This document shows positions 25,884 to 34,819 of a stretch of 64,000 nucleotides of DNA, in pieces. Position 1 is the first letter of the stretch. Every line of letters starts with the position of its first letter. The translations under genes were made by a program, and so were the position numbers. The DNA is from an uncultured Lachnospiraceae bacterium (GTDB lineage: Bacteria; Bacillota; Clostridia; Lachnospirales; Lachnospiraceae), in NCBI GenBank assembly GCA_910577785.1, contig CAJTNT010000002.1:78632-142631 (forward strand), given 5' to 3'. The notes under the pieces are model-generated. The model had not been told where the DNA came from. It saw only the letters and a list, made by a program, of their open reading frames with translations, and did no database searches.

Positions 25884-28800
25884 ATGATAGAGGAAAGAGA
25901 CATACAGGCGTTGTGCGTTGACAGTTCTGTATTTAACCGCGGCAGGAGCGTATATTTAGATGGGATGGTTAAAAACATCCGTTATGAGCGGACGGATCAG
26001 GAAGGCCTGGAACGCATTAAACTTACGGCTAAGGTACAGGGCAGCGGGATCCATATGTACCAGGTGGTTGCGGAAATTGTAGAAGACCGTTCCGCGGTGG
26101 ATCAGATCACCTGCACCTGCCCAGCCTTTTACAGCTTTGACGGCATCTGTAAGCATTGCGTGGGGACGCTGCTGCAGTATATGGCTAACCGCAGGGACAA
26201 GACACCGAAGGGCCGCGCCGTTGCCAGGCGCCCGGCTGTTGTCCGGCTCAGCAGCCAGGGGATAGAGGAGCTGATTGACCATTATAAGGCCAAAGAGCGC
26301 CGTACCTACCAGCAGGCAGGGTTAAACGGAACCATAAATCTGTACCCCCAAATGAACTTTTCTTATGCAGAGAAGTATGTGGAATTTAAAATTGGCTTTG
26401 AGAAAAAAAAGTATATACTGAAAAATATCCGCACGTTTGTGGAGGCAATGGAGCAGGAACGGTATGAGTACTATGGCAAGGAGTTGGAGTTTTACCATAC
26501 CCTGGAGGCATTTTCTCCAGAGAGCAGGCCGATGGTAGAATTTCTGATTACGGAGATCAATAACCCTACCCGCCAGGGGCGTTATTGGTATTACGACAGG
26601 GGGAACCGTTACCTGAATATTACGAGCGGGAATATGGACGCATTTTACAAGGCGCTTGGGCAGCGGCCCCTAATTGTGAAAAGGGACTGGGGCATGGAAT
26701 CCTGGCAGATTTCTAATGAGACTTACCGTCCCTTGTTAACGATTGACGGGCAGGGGGACGGCATTTTGCTGGAGACAAAAGAAATTTCCTGCGACTATGG
26801 GCGCGATTATGCCTATGTGTGGGATGGGGGGATTATTTATAGGATTCCCATGGAGGAGGCCTATGAAATCCGTCCGGTATGGGAATATATCAGCAAGACC
26901 AAAAAGGATACGCTCTTTGTCGCCAAGGCGGAGCTGCCTGCTTTCTGTCAGGAGCTGCTGCCGGTTCTGGAGCGGCACTATGGGGTCAAGAAGCGACAGT
27001 TCCAGGAGCAGGCGTACCTGCCGCCGGAGCCGGAATATGAAATTTACCTGGACGCGCCGGATCCGCATTCCATCTCCTGCGAGGTGTATGTGCTATATGG
27101 CAGGAAAAAATACAGTATCCTCAGTAGGCCCCGCGCCATGGAGAACCGGAATGAGCTGGAAGAGCTAAAGAAGAAGGAACTGGTGGGGCGCTGGTTCCCG
27201 CAGAAAGACATGGTCAAAAAGCGGATGCTTTTGCTCGCGGATGAGGAGAAGATGTATGAATTCCTCGCAGAAGGAATGGAGGAACTGGCCGCCATGGGGA
27301 CGATATTTGTCAGCGATGCCCTAAAGGCCATCCAGGTCAGGCCGTCGCCCTCGGTTTCTGTCGGGGTATCCCTAAAAGGGGATATGCTGGAGCTCTCCCT
27401 GGAATGTGAGGATATGTCCCTTGCAGAGTTGGCGGAAATCCTATCTTCCTATCAGCGGAAACGTAAATTTTTCCGATTGAAAAGCGGGGAATTTTTAAAC
27501 ATGGACGAGGATGGCCTAGGCGTCCTCTCCAAGCTCCAGGACAGTATGGACATCTCCCCCCAGCAATGGGCGCAAGGCAGCATCCAGCTCCCCAAGTATC
27601 GGGCGCTGTACCTAGACAATGAGCTGAAGGAGAAAAATGGTTTTCACACATCGAAAAACAGAAGCTTCCGTGCCTTGGTGCGGAATATGAAGACGGTAGA
27701 GGACAATGATTTTGAGATTCCGGCGTCTCTAGAAAAGGTGCTGCGCGAATACCAGAAGCAGGGCTTCCTGTGGCTGAAGACCTTAAATGCCAATGGATTT
27801 GGCGGGATATTGGCAGATGACATGGGGCTGGGAAAGACCCTGCAGGTGATTGCCTTCCTCTTATCCGAATGGGAGCATAGGGAAACGGCACAGAATACGG
27901 AACAGGATGAGACAGGGCAAGCCAGCCAGCCGCAGGAAGAATTGGCAGAAAGCAGCCCGGCAGGGGCAATCCAGGGCGGCAGGCCGCAGGAAGGGCAGCC
28001 TCAAATATGTGCCGAGGAATTGGAAATGCTGGAGAAGAGCCAAAGCGCCGGATTGCTGGAAAAGGTGCGGAAGGCAGCGCTGAAAAGGGAAGAGGACGTT
28101 AAGTTTTCCCATTTTGCATTAATTGTCTGCCCAGCCTCCCTGGTCTATAACTGGAAGAGCGAAATTGAGCGTTTTGCGCCGTCCATGCAGGCAGTAGCTG
28201 TGGCGGGGAATGCGGCTGACCGGAAGAAAGCCCTGCAGGAAGCAGGAAGGTGGGACATCCTGATTACTTCCTATGACCTGCTGAAGCGGGATGAAGAAGC
28301 GTATGAGGAAATGAATTATCAGTATGAAGTGATTGATGAGGCGCAGTATATCAAGAACCACAATACAAAGGTATCCAAAGCCGTAAAGAGGATCCGTGCA
28401 GGCTTCCGGATGGCGCTGACGGGGACACCGATAGAAAATCGTTTGAGTGAACTGTGGAGCATTTTTGATTACCTGATGCAGGGTTTTTTGTATCCCTACA
28501 GCCGTTTCCGGGAAGAATTGGAAATACCGATTGTCTCCAACCAGGAGGAAGAAGCCTCCGAGCGCCTGCGGAACATGATCCGTCCCTTTGTGCTGCGGCG
28601 CTTAAAAAAGGACGTCCTCAAGGAGCTGCCGGCCAAGATGGAAGAGCCAGTCGTGGCGCAGATGGAAGGGGAACAGGAGAAACTGTATGCGGCGCATGTG
28701 CAGCGTATAAAATTGATGCTGGAGGGGCAGACGGAGGCGGAGTTTGCGACCCAGAAGCTACAGATTCTGGCGGAGCTGACTAAGCTGCGCCAGCTGTGCT

Positions 28801-29354
28801 GTGACCCAGGGTTAATCTATGAGGACTTTAACGGGGAGTCGGCAAAGCTTCTGATGTGCGTGGATCTCATCAAAAACGCCATTGACGGCGGCCACAAGGT
28901 ATTGCTGTTTTCCCAGTTTACCACGATGCTGGAGCGGATTGAGGACAGGCTGCACAGAGAAGGGATTTCATATTTCTGCCTGACGGGCGCTACCAGCAAG
29001 GAACGGCGGGCAGAACTGGTACAGAGGTTCCAGGAGGGGGACACCCCAGTCTTTTGCATTTCACTAAAAGCAGGGGGCACGGGGCTGAACCTGACGGCGG
29101 CGGATATTGTTATCCACTATGATCCCTGGTGGAATGTGGCCGTGCAGAACCAGGCAACGGACCGTGCGCACCGCATTGGCCAGAGAAATGCAGTGACGGT
29201 ATATAAGCTGATTGCGAAGGGAAGCATTGAGGAGAACATCCTCAGGCTTCAGGAGAAGAAAAAGGAACTGGCGGAACAGCTGCTGGGGAATGATGGGTTT
29301 GAAGCGGTAAAAATTACCAAAGAAGATATGCTGAGGCTGCTTGCAGGCACATAA
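25884..29354 (+). CDS. SWIM zinc-finger SNF2-family helicase
   Basis: A 1156-residue ATP-dependent DNA translocase. It has an N-terminal SWIM zinc finger (CTCPAFYSFDGICKHC, residues 77-93), a long bacterial SNF2-associated region (about 130-600), and two RecA-like domains: Walker A DDMGLGKT near 647, DEAQ box near 818, TGTPIENRLSELWSIFDYL, and the C-terminal SQFTTMLERIED and TDRAHRIGQRNAVTVY motifs. An unusual Glu/Gln-rich insertion of about 60 residues lies right after Walker A (about 660-725). ATG at 25884 is used because GAGGTGG upstream is the ribosome-binding site; an in-frame GTG at 25875 lies inside it. Role in this host unknown; relatives occur both as housekeeping genes and near defence loci. 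Confidence 0.9.
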   Translation: MIEERDIQALCVDSSVFNRGRSVYLDGMVKNIRYERTDQEGLERIKLTAKVQGSGIHMYQVVAEIVEDRSAVDQITCTCPAFYSFDGICKHCVGTLLQYMANRRDKTPKGRAVARRPAVVRLSSQGIEELIDHYKAKERRTYQQAGLNGTINLYPQMNFSYAEKYVEFKIGFEKKKYILKNIRTFVEAMEQERYEYYGKELEFYHTLEAFSPESRPMVEFLITEINNPTRQGRYWYYDRGNRYLNITSGNMDAFYKALGQRPLIVKRDWGMESWQISNETYRPLLTIDGQGDGILLETKEISCDYGRDYAYVWDGGIIYRIPMEEAYEIRPVWEYISKTKKDTLFVAKAELPAFCQELLPVLERHYGVKKRQFQEQAYLPPEPEYEIYLDAPDPHSISCEVYVLYGRKKYSILSRPRAMENRNELEELKKKELVGRWFPQKDMVKKRMLLLADEEKMYEFLAEGMEELAAMGTIFVSDALKAIQVRPSPSVSVGVSLKGDMLELSLECEDMSLAELAEILSSYQRKRKFFRLKSGEFLNMDEDGLGVLSKLQDSMDISPQQWAQGSIQLPKYRALYLDNELKEKNGFHTSKNRSFRALVRNMKTVEDNDFEIPASLEKVLREYQKQGFLWLKTLNANGFGGILADDMGLGKTLQVIAFLLSEWEHRETAQNTEQDETGQASQPQEELAESSPAGAIQGGRPQEGQPQICAEELEMLEKSQSAGLLEKVRKAALKREEDVKFSHFALIVCPASLVYNWKSEIERFAPSMQAVAVAGNAADRKKALQEAGRWDILITSYDLLKRDEEAYEEMNYQYEVIDEAQYIKNHNTKVSKAVKRIRAGFRMALTGTPIENRLSELWSIFDYLMQGFLYPYSRFREELEIPIVSNQEEEASERLRNMIRPFVLRRLKKDVLKELPAKMEEPVVAQMEGEQEKLYAAHVQRIKLMLEGQTEAEFATQKLQILAELTKLRQLCCDPGLIYEDFNGESAKLLMCVDLIKNAIDGGHKVLLFSQFTTMLERIEDRLHREGISYFCLTGATSKERRAELVQRFQEGDTPVFCISLKAGGTGLNLTAADIVIHYDPWWNVAVQNQATDRAHRIGQRNAVTVYKLIAKGSIEENILRLQEKKKELAEQLLGNDGFEAVKITKEDMLRLLAGT

Positions 29355-29427
29355 GGCAGAGCCGCCCGCGCTAGAAGCGGCACAGGGCGAAGGTCAGGAT
29401 AGGGACAGAAAGCGAGGATAATAACAT

Positions 29428-29787
29428 ATGGAAATATTATTTGTGGAATACCCAAAGTGCAGCACTTGCCAGAAGGCCAAAAAGTGGCTGCAGGAACAGG
29501 GAGTATCCTTTACATCCAGGCATATAAAAGAGCAGAACCCCACCAAAGAGGAACTGAAAGAATGGCATCAGAAAAGCGGCCTGGACATCAAGCGTTTCTT
29601 TAACACCAGCGGGATGATTTACAGGGAAATGAAGCTCAAGGACAGGCTCCCTGCCATGTCCCTGGAGGAAAAATACAGCCTGCTGTCTACGGATGGCATG
29701 CTGGTGAAACGTCCCATCCTGGTGACAGAACAGGGAATTGCGGCAGGCTTTCGGCCAGAGGAGTGGGAAAAACTGCTAAACGTATAA
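29428..29787 (+). CDS. ArsC/Spx-family protein
   Basis: A 119-residue thioredoxin-fold protein of the ArsC/Spx/YffB family. The active-site CSTC (residues 11-14) carries two cysteines, followed by QKAKKWL. The C-terminal half has LDIKRFFNTSGMIYRE and DGMLVKRPILV, the conserved R-P turn. It may be a thiol-dependent reductase; true arsenate reduction is not implied because no ars genes are nearby. It follows the helicase by 73 bp with a weak site (GAGG), and may share its transcript. Confidence 0.82.
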   Translation: MEILFVEYPKCSTCQKAKKWLQEQGVSFTSRHIKEQNPTKEELKEWHQKSGLDIKRFFNTSGMIYREMKLKDRLPAMSLEEKYSLLSTDGMLVKRPILVTEQGIAAGFRPEEWEKLLNV

Positions 29788-29864
29788 ATTGCGTGGCTAA
29801 CATAGGCCGATACTAGCACGGCAATAGATAAGGGATTTGCAGATATGCCGCCGGAGGGATGATT

Positions 29865-31247
29865 TTATACCCCTATTACCACCACAAACGTAGCTCCGCC
29901 CCCCGGCGTGTCTTCTGCCCATAGCTTTCCTTTATGCAGCTGGATGATCTCCCACGCGATGCATAGGCCGAGGCCAAAATGGGACTTGTCCTCGTGGGCT
30001 TTATCACAGCGGTAGAAGCGGCCGAAGATGGCTTTTTTTTCGGAATCGGGGATGCCGGGGCCATTGTCTGCTATCCGGAGGGTAACTTTGTCGGAAGCAG
30101 CCTGCAGGGATAAGCGGATACTGCCGCCAGGAGGCGTATAGCTTAAGGCGTTATCTAAGAGGATGGACAGCACTTGTTCCATCCTTTCTTTGTCGCAGGG
30201 GCAGGGCTGCACCCACTGGTCTGGCAGGACGATTTCCAGGGAAATGCCTTTCTCCCTTGTCAGGGGAAGGAATTTCTCATAGGCGGACAGCAGAAGCGTG
30301 TCCAGCTCTACGGGCTGCCTGCGGAGCGTCATACGTAGGCTGTCTGTGCTGGATAAGGTGAGCATGTCCTCAATCAGGCGGCTCATACGTTTGCCTTCGC
30401 GCGCAATGGTCTGGGAAAATTGCTCGGCTTCCTCAGAAGAAGCATGCTTCATGGCTGAAAGGCAGGACAGCATGACAGTTAAGGGGGAGCGCAGCTCATG
30501 GGAGGCAGAGGCAATAAATTCCGCCTGTTTCTGCTGGCTGGCAATCAGGGGACGGATCATCCGCCAGGTAAATATCCAGAAGAAAATCCCTAACAGCAGG
30601 ATACCGATCAGATTGGCTATGGCAAATTGGAGGCGCTGAAGGCGGAGGCTTTCGTACAGGCGCGCCTGGGGATGGAGGATGGCGATGTTAAGCACGCCGC
30701 TTTTTTTGGGGATTAGGATGACAGATGCGTAATAGCGTTCCTCCTGAAGGGGAAATTCAAATTCTGCATGCATGGAAAGCACGGAATTCCTGGAAATGGA
30801 TTCTTCCAGGATGAGGTAGTCCTCGCGGGCGGCCTGGCGGGCAGATGCAAAGACGCTTTCCTTGAGGTGCAGGGGGTTTAAGCGCTCATAGGCAAGCTTA
30901 TTGCCATTGTCAAGGATATCCATCTGGAACTGGGTATCGGCCTGGAATTGGGAGAGCCAGTTATGGGAAATGACAGACTGGTTTTCCAGATGGCTGATCA
31001 GCATATTGACATTAATCTGGAAATCAGCAAAATGGCTTTCGTGGGCTTCTGTCTCAGAAAAGGCCAGGCAAGCCAGGGACATCAGCGCTAAAATTGCCCC
31101 GCAGACCAGGGTGCAGAACGCCGTCAGGCGTATGTGGAGCCTCTGGAAGATGCGCCGGCGGTAGGGCAGGCCTTTGAAATGAGGCTGTCTGTTTTTGGGG
31201 CCGTAGGGCAAATCCGCTGGATGGGAATGCCTGGATTTATGGTTCAT
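29865..31247 (-). CDS. Sensor histidine kinase
   Basis: A 460-residue membrane kinase: basic N-terminus, transmembrane helix at about 44-63, extracytoplasmic sensor of about 145 residues, second helix at about 208-228, HisKA box with phospho-acceptor H250 in SASHELRSPLTVML, and an HATPase_c domain with N box LLDNALSYTPPG, G1 IADNGPGIP and G2 FGLGLCIAWEI. No HAMP domain is obvious; the second helix leads directly into the dimerisation helix. Its start overlaps the response-regulator stop by 4 bp (ATGA), so the pair is co-translated. The signal is unknown, but the facing transporter operon is the likely target. Confidence 0.92.
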   Translation of the reverse strand: MNHKSRHSHPADLPYGPKNRQPHFKGLPYRRRIFQRLHIRLTAFCTLVCGAILALMSLACLAFSETEAHESHFADFQINVNMLISHLENQSVISHNWLSQFQADTQFQMDILDNGNKLAYERLNPLHLKESVFASARQAAREDYLILEESISRNSVLSMHAEFEFPLQEERYYASVILIPKKSGVLNIAILHPQARLYESLRLQRLQFAIANLIGILLLGIFFWIFTWRMIRPLIASQQKQAEFIASASHELRSPLTVMLSCLSAMKHASSEEAEQFSQTIAREGKRMSRLIEDMLTLSSTDSLRMTLRRQPVELDTLLLSAYEKFLPLTREKGISLEIVLPDQWVQPCPCDKERMEQVLSILLDNALSYTPPGGSIRLSLQAASDKVTLRIADNGPGIPDSEKKAIFGRFYRCDKAHEDKSHFGLGLCIAWEIIQLHKGKLWAEDTPGGGATFVVVIGV

Positions 31248-31921
31248 AGCGGTACCTCCAATTGGTAGCCAATGCCGCGCACGGTTTTTAAGAGCAGGGC
31301 GCTGCCAACGCTTTTCAGCCTGCGGCGCAGAAAATAAATATAGTTGTCCAGGTTGCCGTCTTCTACTTCGGCGTCAGGCCCCCAGACTTTGGCCAGGATG
31401 GAGGTCCGTGGGATGGTCTGCCCGGGGTTGCGCAGGAAAAATTCCAGTAAGTCCCCTTCCCGTGCGGAAAGGGAGCAGGAGGCGTTGTTGCAGCAGAGTT
31501 TTTTCTGCTGCGTGTCGAAGGAGATATCGCCAAGCTCCAAGGGCTTGGTGCCTTCCCATTTGGCGGGGCGGCGCAGGATGCAGCGGATGCGGGCCATCAG
31601 CTCTTCAAAATCAAAGGGCTTGACCAGATAGTCGTCTGCGCCGCAGTCTAGGCCGGTGATTTTGTCGTTCAGGGCGCCGAGCGCAGTGACGAAAATAATC
31701 GGCGTGGGGATATTTTTCTCCCGCGTAATTTTGAGGACGGAAATGCCGTCTAGGGTAGGGAGCATACGGTCAAGGAGGATCAGGTCGTGTGACTGCTGTT
31801 CGATAAAGTGCAGCCCTTCTTCGCCATCGTGGCAGACGTCTGTTTCGAAGTGGTTCCGCTCTAATTGGAAGCGAAGGGTTTCTGCAAGTGATTTGTCGTC
31901 TTCTATAATTAAAATACGCAT
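31244..31921 (-). CDS. OmpR/PhoB-family response regulator
   Basis: A 225-residue transcription factor: receiver domain with acidic pocket E7-D8-D9, phospho-acceptor D51 (LILLDRMLP), T/K switch residues (FVTALG, LVKPF), and a C-terminal winged helix (PLELGDISFDTQQKKLCCNN, then RTSILAKVWGPDAEVEDGNLDNYIYFLRRRLK). It is transcribed from a promoter at 32041-32049 whose upstream region holds two 11-bp-spaced direct repeats, so it probably regulates itself and the divergent transporter operon. Confidence 0.93.
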   Translation of the reverse strand: MRILIIEDDKSLAETLRFQLERNHFETDVCHDGEEGLHFIEQQSHDLILLDRMLPTLDGISVLKITREKNIPTPIIFVTALGALNDKITGLDCGADDYLVKPFDFEELMARIRCILRRPAKWEGTKPLELGDISFDTQQKKLCCNNASCSLSAREGDLLEFFLRNPGQTIPRTSILAKVWGPDAEVEDGNLDNYIYFLRRRLKSVGSALLLKTVRGIGYQLEVPL

Positions 31922-32040
31922 AGGTGTGTACCTTTCTTTGTGATTCGGGAGGCTTAATTATGTTGGCAATATGGCCGCTGATTTGGGCAGGCCTTGGACG
32001 CGGCAGTTTCTATTGCGCGCATTTTTTAACTATTTTATTC

Positions 32041-32121
32041 AGTATACCACAGAAATCTCTAAATAATCTCTAAAAATTTGCAGGCGTTTTAGAGAAAAAT
32101 TAGAGGTTCCTGTGGTATCTT
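32041..32121. promoter_or_regulatory. Symmetric divergent promoters with paired response-regulator sites
   Basis: Plus strand: extended -10 TGGTATCTT (32113-32121), preceded by TTAGAG at 32089-32094 and 32100-32105 (11-bp period). Minus strand: extended -10 TGGTATACT (32049-32041), preceded by ATCTCTAAA at 32055-32063 and 32066-32074 (11-bp period, inverse orientation). The two halves form one large inverted repeat with ATACCACAG/CTGTGGTAT ends. The direct-repeat spacing fits OmpR-family dimers, placed where a -35 would be, so both promoters are probably activated by the regulator. The rest of 31922-32181 shows nothing else. Confidence 0.75.
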
Positions 32122-32181
32122 AGTTGCAGGTGAGGGGGATTTCGAATTGTGGAAATGCAGAAAGCAGTAGGAGGAAAAAGG

Positions 32182-34797
32182 ATGAAGAATAAGAAATGGA
32201 AACGGATGGTAGGGATTTTGGTGAGTATTGCATTGCTTTGCTCCGGCCTGGTTGGGTGCAGCGGGAAAGGCAATGGAGGGAGCAGTGATAGCGTGGGCAG
32301 CAGTGCGGGAGGCACGGAGGGGAGCGGCGGGGATTCTGCCAGCGGCGCTTCCGATGGGAGTGCCAACGGCACAGAGGCGGCGATGGGGCGTTTCCTGGAG
32401 GAGGAAATAGAGAGCGCCATACTGTTTGCCAATATTTTTGATATGAAGAGAATGGATGATGGGACGATCCGCCTGATTGGCAACGATGCGGATCAAGGGA
32501 AGCTGTGTGTATGGGATTCCAAAGATGCAGGGCAGAGCTGGGAAAAGGCATTTGCCCTGTCGGATGAGCTGCAGGAAAACGGAGATGGTTATGTTGACTA
32601 TGCCGCCTTATCCAATGGAGGACAGTCAATTGTGGCCTATAATCAGATTATGGAGGGCAAAGGAGTTATGCCCATCCTATATCTTACGGATAAGGAAGGA
32701 AATGCCAGCAAGATTCCCTTTGAGATGCCGGACAAGAAGGATATGCCGGCAGACGGGACGTTTGATGCATCTGTCTATAGCAGCAGCACGGTATATGATT
32801 CGGCTGGTGGTGAGAATGCAGAAAATCAGCCCACAGAAGGAGAAAACTCCAAGGAAGAGAATCCTGGAGGAGGAAGCCCAGAAGAAGGCTCTGAGGGAGA
32901 AAACCCTGAGGGAGGAAGCCCAGAAGAAGGCTCTGAGGGAGAAAACCCTGAGGGAGAGGGTTCCGAGGGCGAAGAGAATGCAGACGGCTCCTCTGAATCG
33001 TATGGCAGCAATAACCTGATTATGGGGCTCTCCTGCCTGGGGGAGGATCAGGTGTTGGTAAAGGATGTCAGCGGAAGGGTTTATCAGATAAGCATTTCCG
33101 ATGGCAGCATCAAACAGACGTATGAATTTGGCGAAAACTCAGAATTGCGTGAGAGTTTCCTGGTAGGGGATAAGCTGGTGTGCCAGACGGACGCAGAGGT
33201 GTTGGTGTATGATACGGCGACCGGGGAGCAGCAGTCCAAAGAGGATACGCTGCAGAAAAGTATTACGGAGAGCGGGTATTTCCTGGCGGTGGATTCCTTG
33301 GATGGCGGGAAGGGGATGTATTGGCTGAGCAGTAAGGGGCTATTTCATTATATGTTTGGCGGCAGCGTGATGGAGCAGCTGATGGATGGGAGCTTAAATT
33401 CGCTGGCAAACCCTTCTTTTTATGTGAATCGGCTGCTGATGCTGGATGAGCAGAATCTGCTGGTGGCGGCAAATGATTCCAGTTCGTCTTCCCCGACGGG
33501 GGTTGTGCTGGTGAAGTTTACGTATTCGGCGGATACGCCTGCCAGGCCGGAGAAGGAGCTGAAGGTATATTCCCTCAACGATAGCCGGGAGATGCGTCAG
33601 GCTATCAGCCATTACCAGAAGGAACATACGGATATATATATCAATTATGAAGTGGCTCTGGCGGAGGAAAATGGCATGACAGTATCCGATGCGTTAAAGA
33701 CGCTGACTACGGAGGTGATGGCAGGAAAAGGGCCGGATGTGCTGATTTTAGATGGAATGCCGGTAGAGACGTATGCCGAGAAAGGGATTTTGCGGGATCT
33801 GGCGGCAATTGCTGCGAATGCCGATGGGAATTATTTTGAAAATATTTTACATGCCTATCAAGATGGGCAGGGGCAGATGTGCGCCATACCGGCCAGGTTT
33901 ATGATGCCGATGGCTCATGCGGGGAGTGAATATTACACGCCTGGGGAAGGATTTGAATCCTTTACAGAGCGTAAAGACGTGCTGGCGCATATGGAGCCGG
34001 ACAGCGTGGTGGAGAAGTTCTGGTACAGCTGCGGGGCTGCCTGGAAAAAAGAGGACGGCACTTTGGATGGACAGAAGGTGGCGGATTTCCTGGCGAGGCT
34101 GAAAAATGCCTATGGGGAGTTTGACGGCGGCGAGGATGAGAGTGCGGAAATAGTGCTGGCCATGGAGGGCGGGGTTAGCCCGTTGCATAAGATAAGCCTG
34201 GATTATGGGGAGTTTGATTTGGCAGGCAAAAAAATCAACGCCAATATCGGCCTCTATGGCGGCGGCGACTATGGATTAATCCGCGCCGTATCCAAGAAGC
34301 TGGAAGGGGGAGATTTTGGGATGATGCCAGGGCAGGCCCAGAATGTTTTTGTGCCTTCTATGGTGCTGGGTGTCAGCAGCAAGAGTATGCAGCCAGAGGT
34401 GGCGGAGGCGTTTGTGGGTTATCTGCTTTCTGCGGATGCGCAGAAGCTGTCGATGAACAGTGGGTTCCCAGTTGACCGGGATGCTTTCCGCGGTGTGATT
34501 GACGGGCATGAATATGAGCCGAAGGAGGGCCAAGAAACGGCCGGAGTGATGATGAGCGTGGCAGGGGACAGTGAAGATGTCAGTGAGGCCATCAGTTATG
34601 AGATGGTTCCGTCTACGGAAGAGGAAATTAAGAAGCTGACGGATTTGGCGGAATCCCTGGAAACGCCGGCGCTTATGGATGATGTGATTAAGGAAGCTGT
34701 GGTAGAGCAGGGAGAGAAAGTGCTGAAAGGGGAACTGGAGCCGCAGGCGGCAGCGGATGCGATTATGCAGAAGGTGAATATTTATCTGGCAGAGTAA
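32182..34797 (+). CDS. Lipoprotein: propeller-like domain fused to ABC solute-binding protein
   Basis: An 871-residue lipoprotein. It has a signal peptide with lipobox LVGC (C26), a Gly/Ser-rich tether, then a region (about 60-440) with repeated strands of the kind seen in beta-propellers (VLVKDVSGRVYQISISDG, LVYDTATGEQQS). This region is interrupted at about 228-262 by an acidic 14-residue repeat GSPEEGSEGENPEG present twice (42-bp DNA repeat). From about 457 to the end it is a family-1 extracellular solute-binding protein (LKVYSLNDSREMRQAISHYQ, GKGPDVLILDGMPVETYAEKG). The fusion may let ligand binding on the propeller inform uptake; no substrate can be assigned. ATG at 32182 follows AGGAGG. 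First gene of the regulated operon. Confidence 0.8.
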   Translation: MKNKKWKRMVGILVSIALLCSGLVGCSGKGNGGSSDSVGSSAGGTEGSGGDSASGASDGSANGTEAAMGRFLEEEIESAILFANIFDMKRMDDGTIRLIGNDADQGKLCVWDSKDAGQSWEKAFALSDELQENGDGYVDYAALSNGGQSIVAYNQIMEGKGVMPILYLTDKEGNASKIPFEMPDKKDMPADGTFDASVYSSSTVYDSAGGENAENQPTEGENSKEENPGGGSPEEGSEGENPEGGSPEEGSEGENPEGEGSEGEENADGSSESYGSNNLIMGLSCLGEDQVLVKDVSGRVYQISISDGSIKQTYEFGENSELRESFLVGDKLVCQTDAEVLVYDTATGEQQSKEDTLQKSITESGYFLAVDSLDGGKGMYWLSSKGLFHYMFGGSVMEQLMDGSLNSLANPSFYVNRLLMLDEQNLLVAANDSSSSSPTGVVLVKFTYSADTPARPEKELKVYSLNDSREMRQAISHYQKEHTDIYINYEVALAEENGMTVSDALKTLTTEVMAGKGPDVLILDGMPVETYAEKGILRDLAAIAANADGNYFENILHAYQDGQGQMCAIPARFMMPMAHAGSEYYTPGEGFESFTERKDVLAHMEPDSVVEKFWYSCGAAWKKEDGTLDGQKVADFLARLKNAYGEFDGGEDESAEIVLAMEGGVSPLHKISLDYGEFDLAGKKINANIGLYGGGDYGLIRAVSKKLEGGDFGMMPGQAQNVFVPSMVLGVSSKSMQPEVAEAFVGYLLSADAQKLSMNSGFPVDRDAFRGVIDGHEYEPKEGQETAGVMMSVAGDSEDVSEAISYEMVPSTEEEIKKLTDLAESLETPALMDDVIKEAVVEQGEKVLKGELEPQAAADAIMQKVNIYLAE

Positions 34798-34819
34798 GAG
34801 GGCAAGGAAAAAGGGAAAA

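Noticed and set aside
27337..27969. 210-residue minus-strand frame
   Set aside because: Pro/Ser-rich shadow of the SNF2 helicase gene.
29428..29787. Dedicated arsenate reductase (arsC)
   Set aside because: No arsenic genes around it, and the CSTC motif also fits Spx/YffB-type proteins, so only the family was called.
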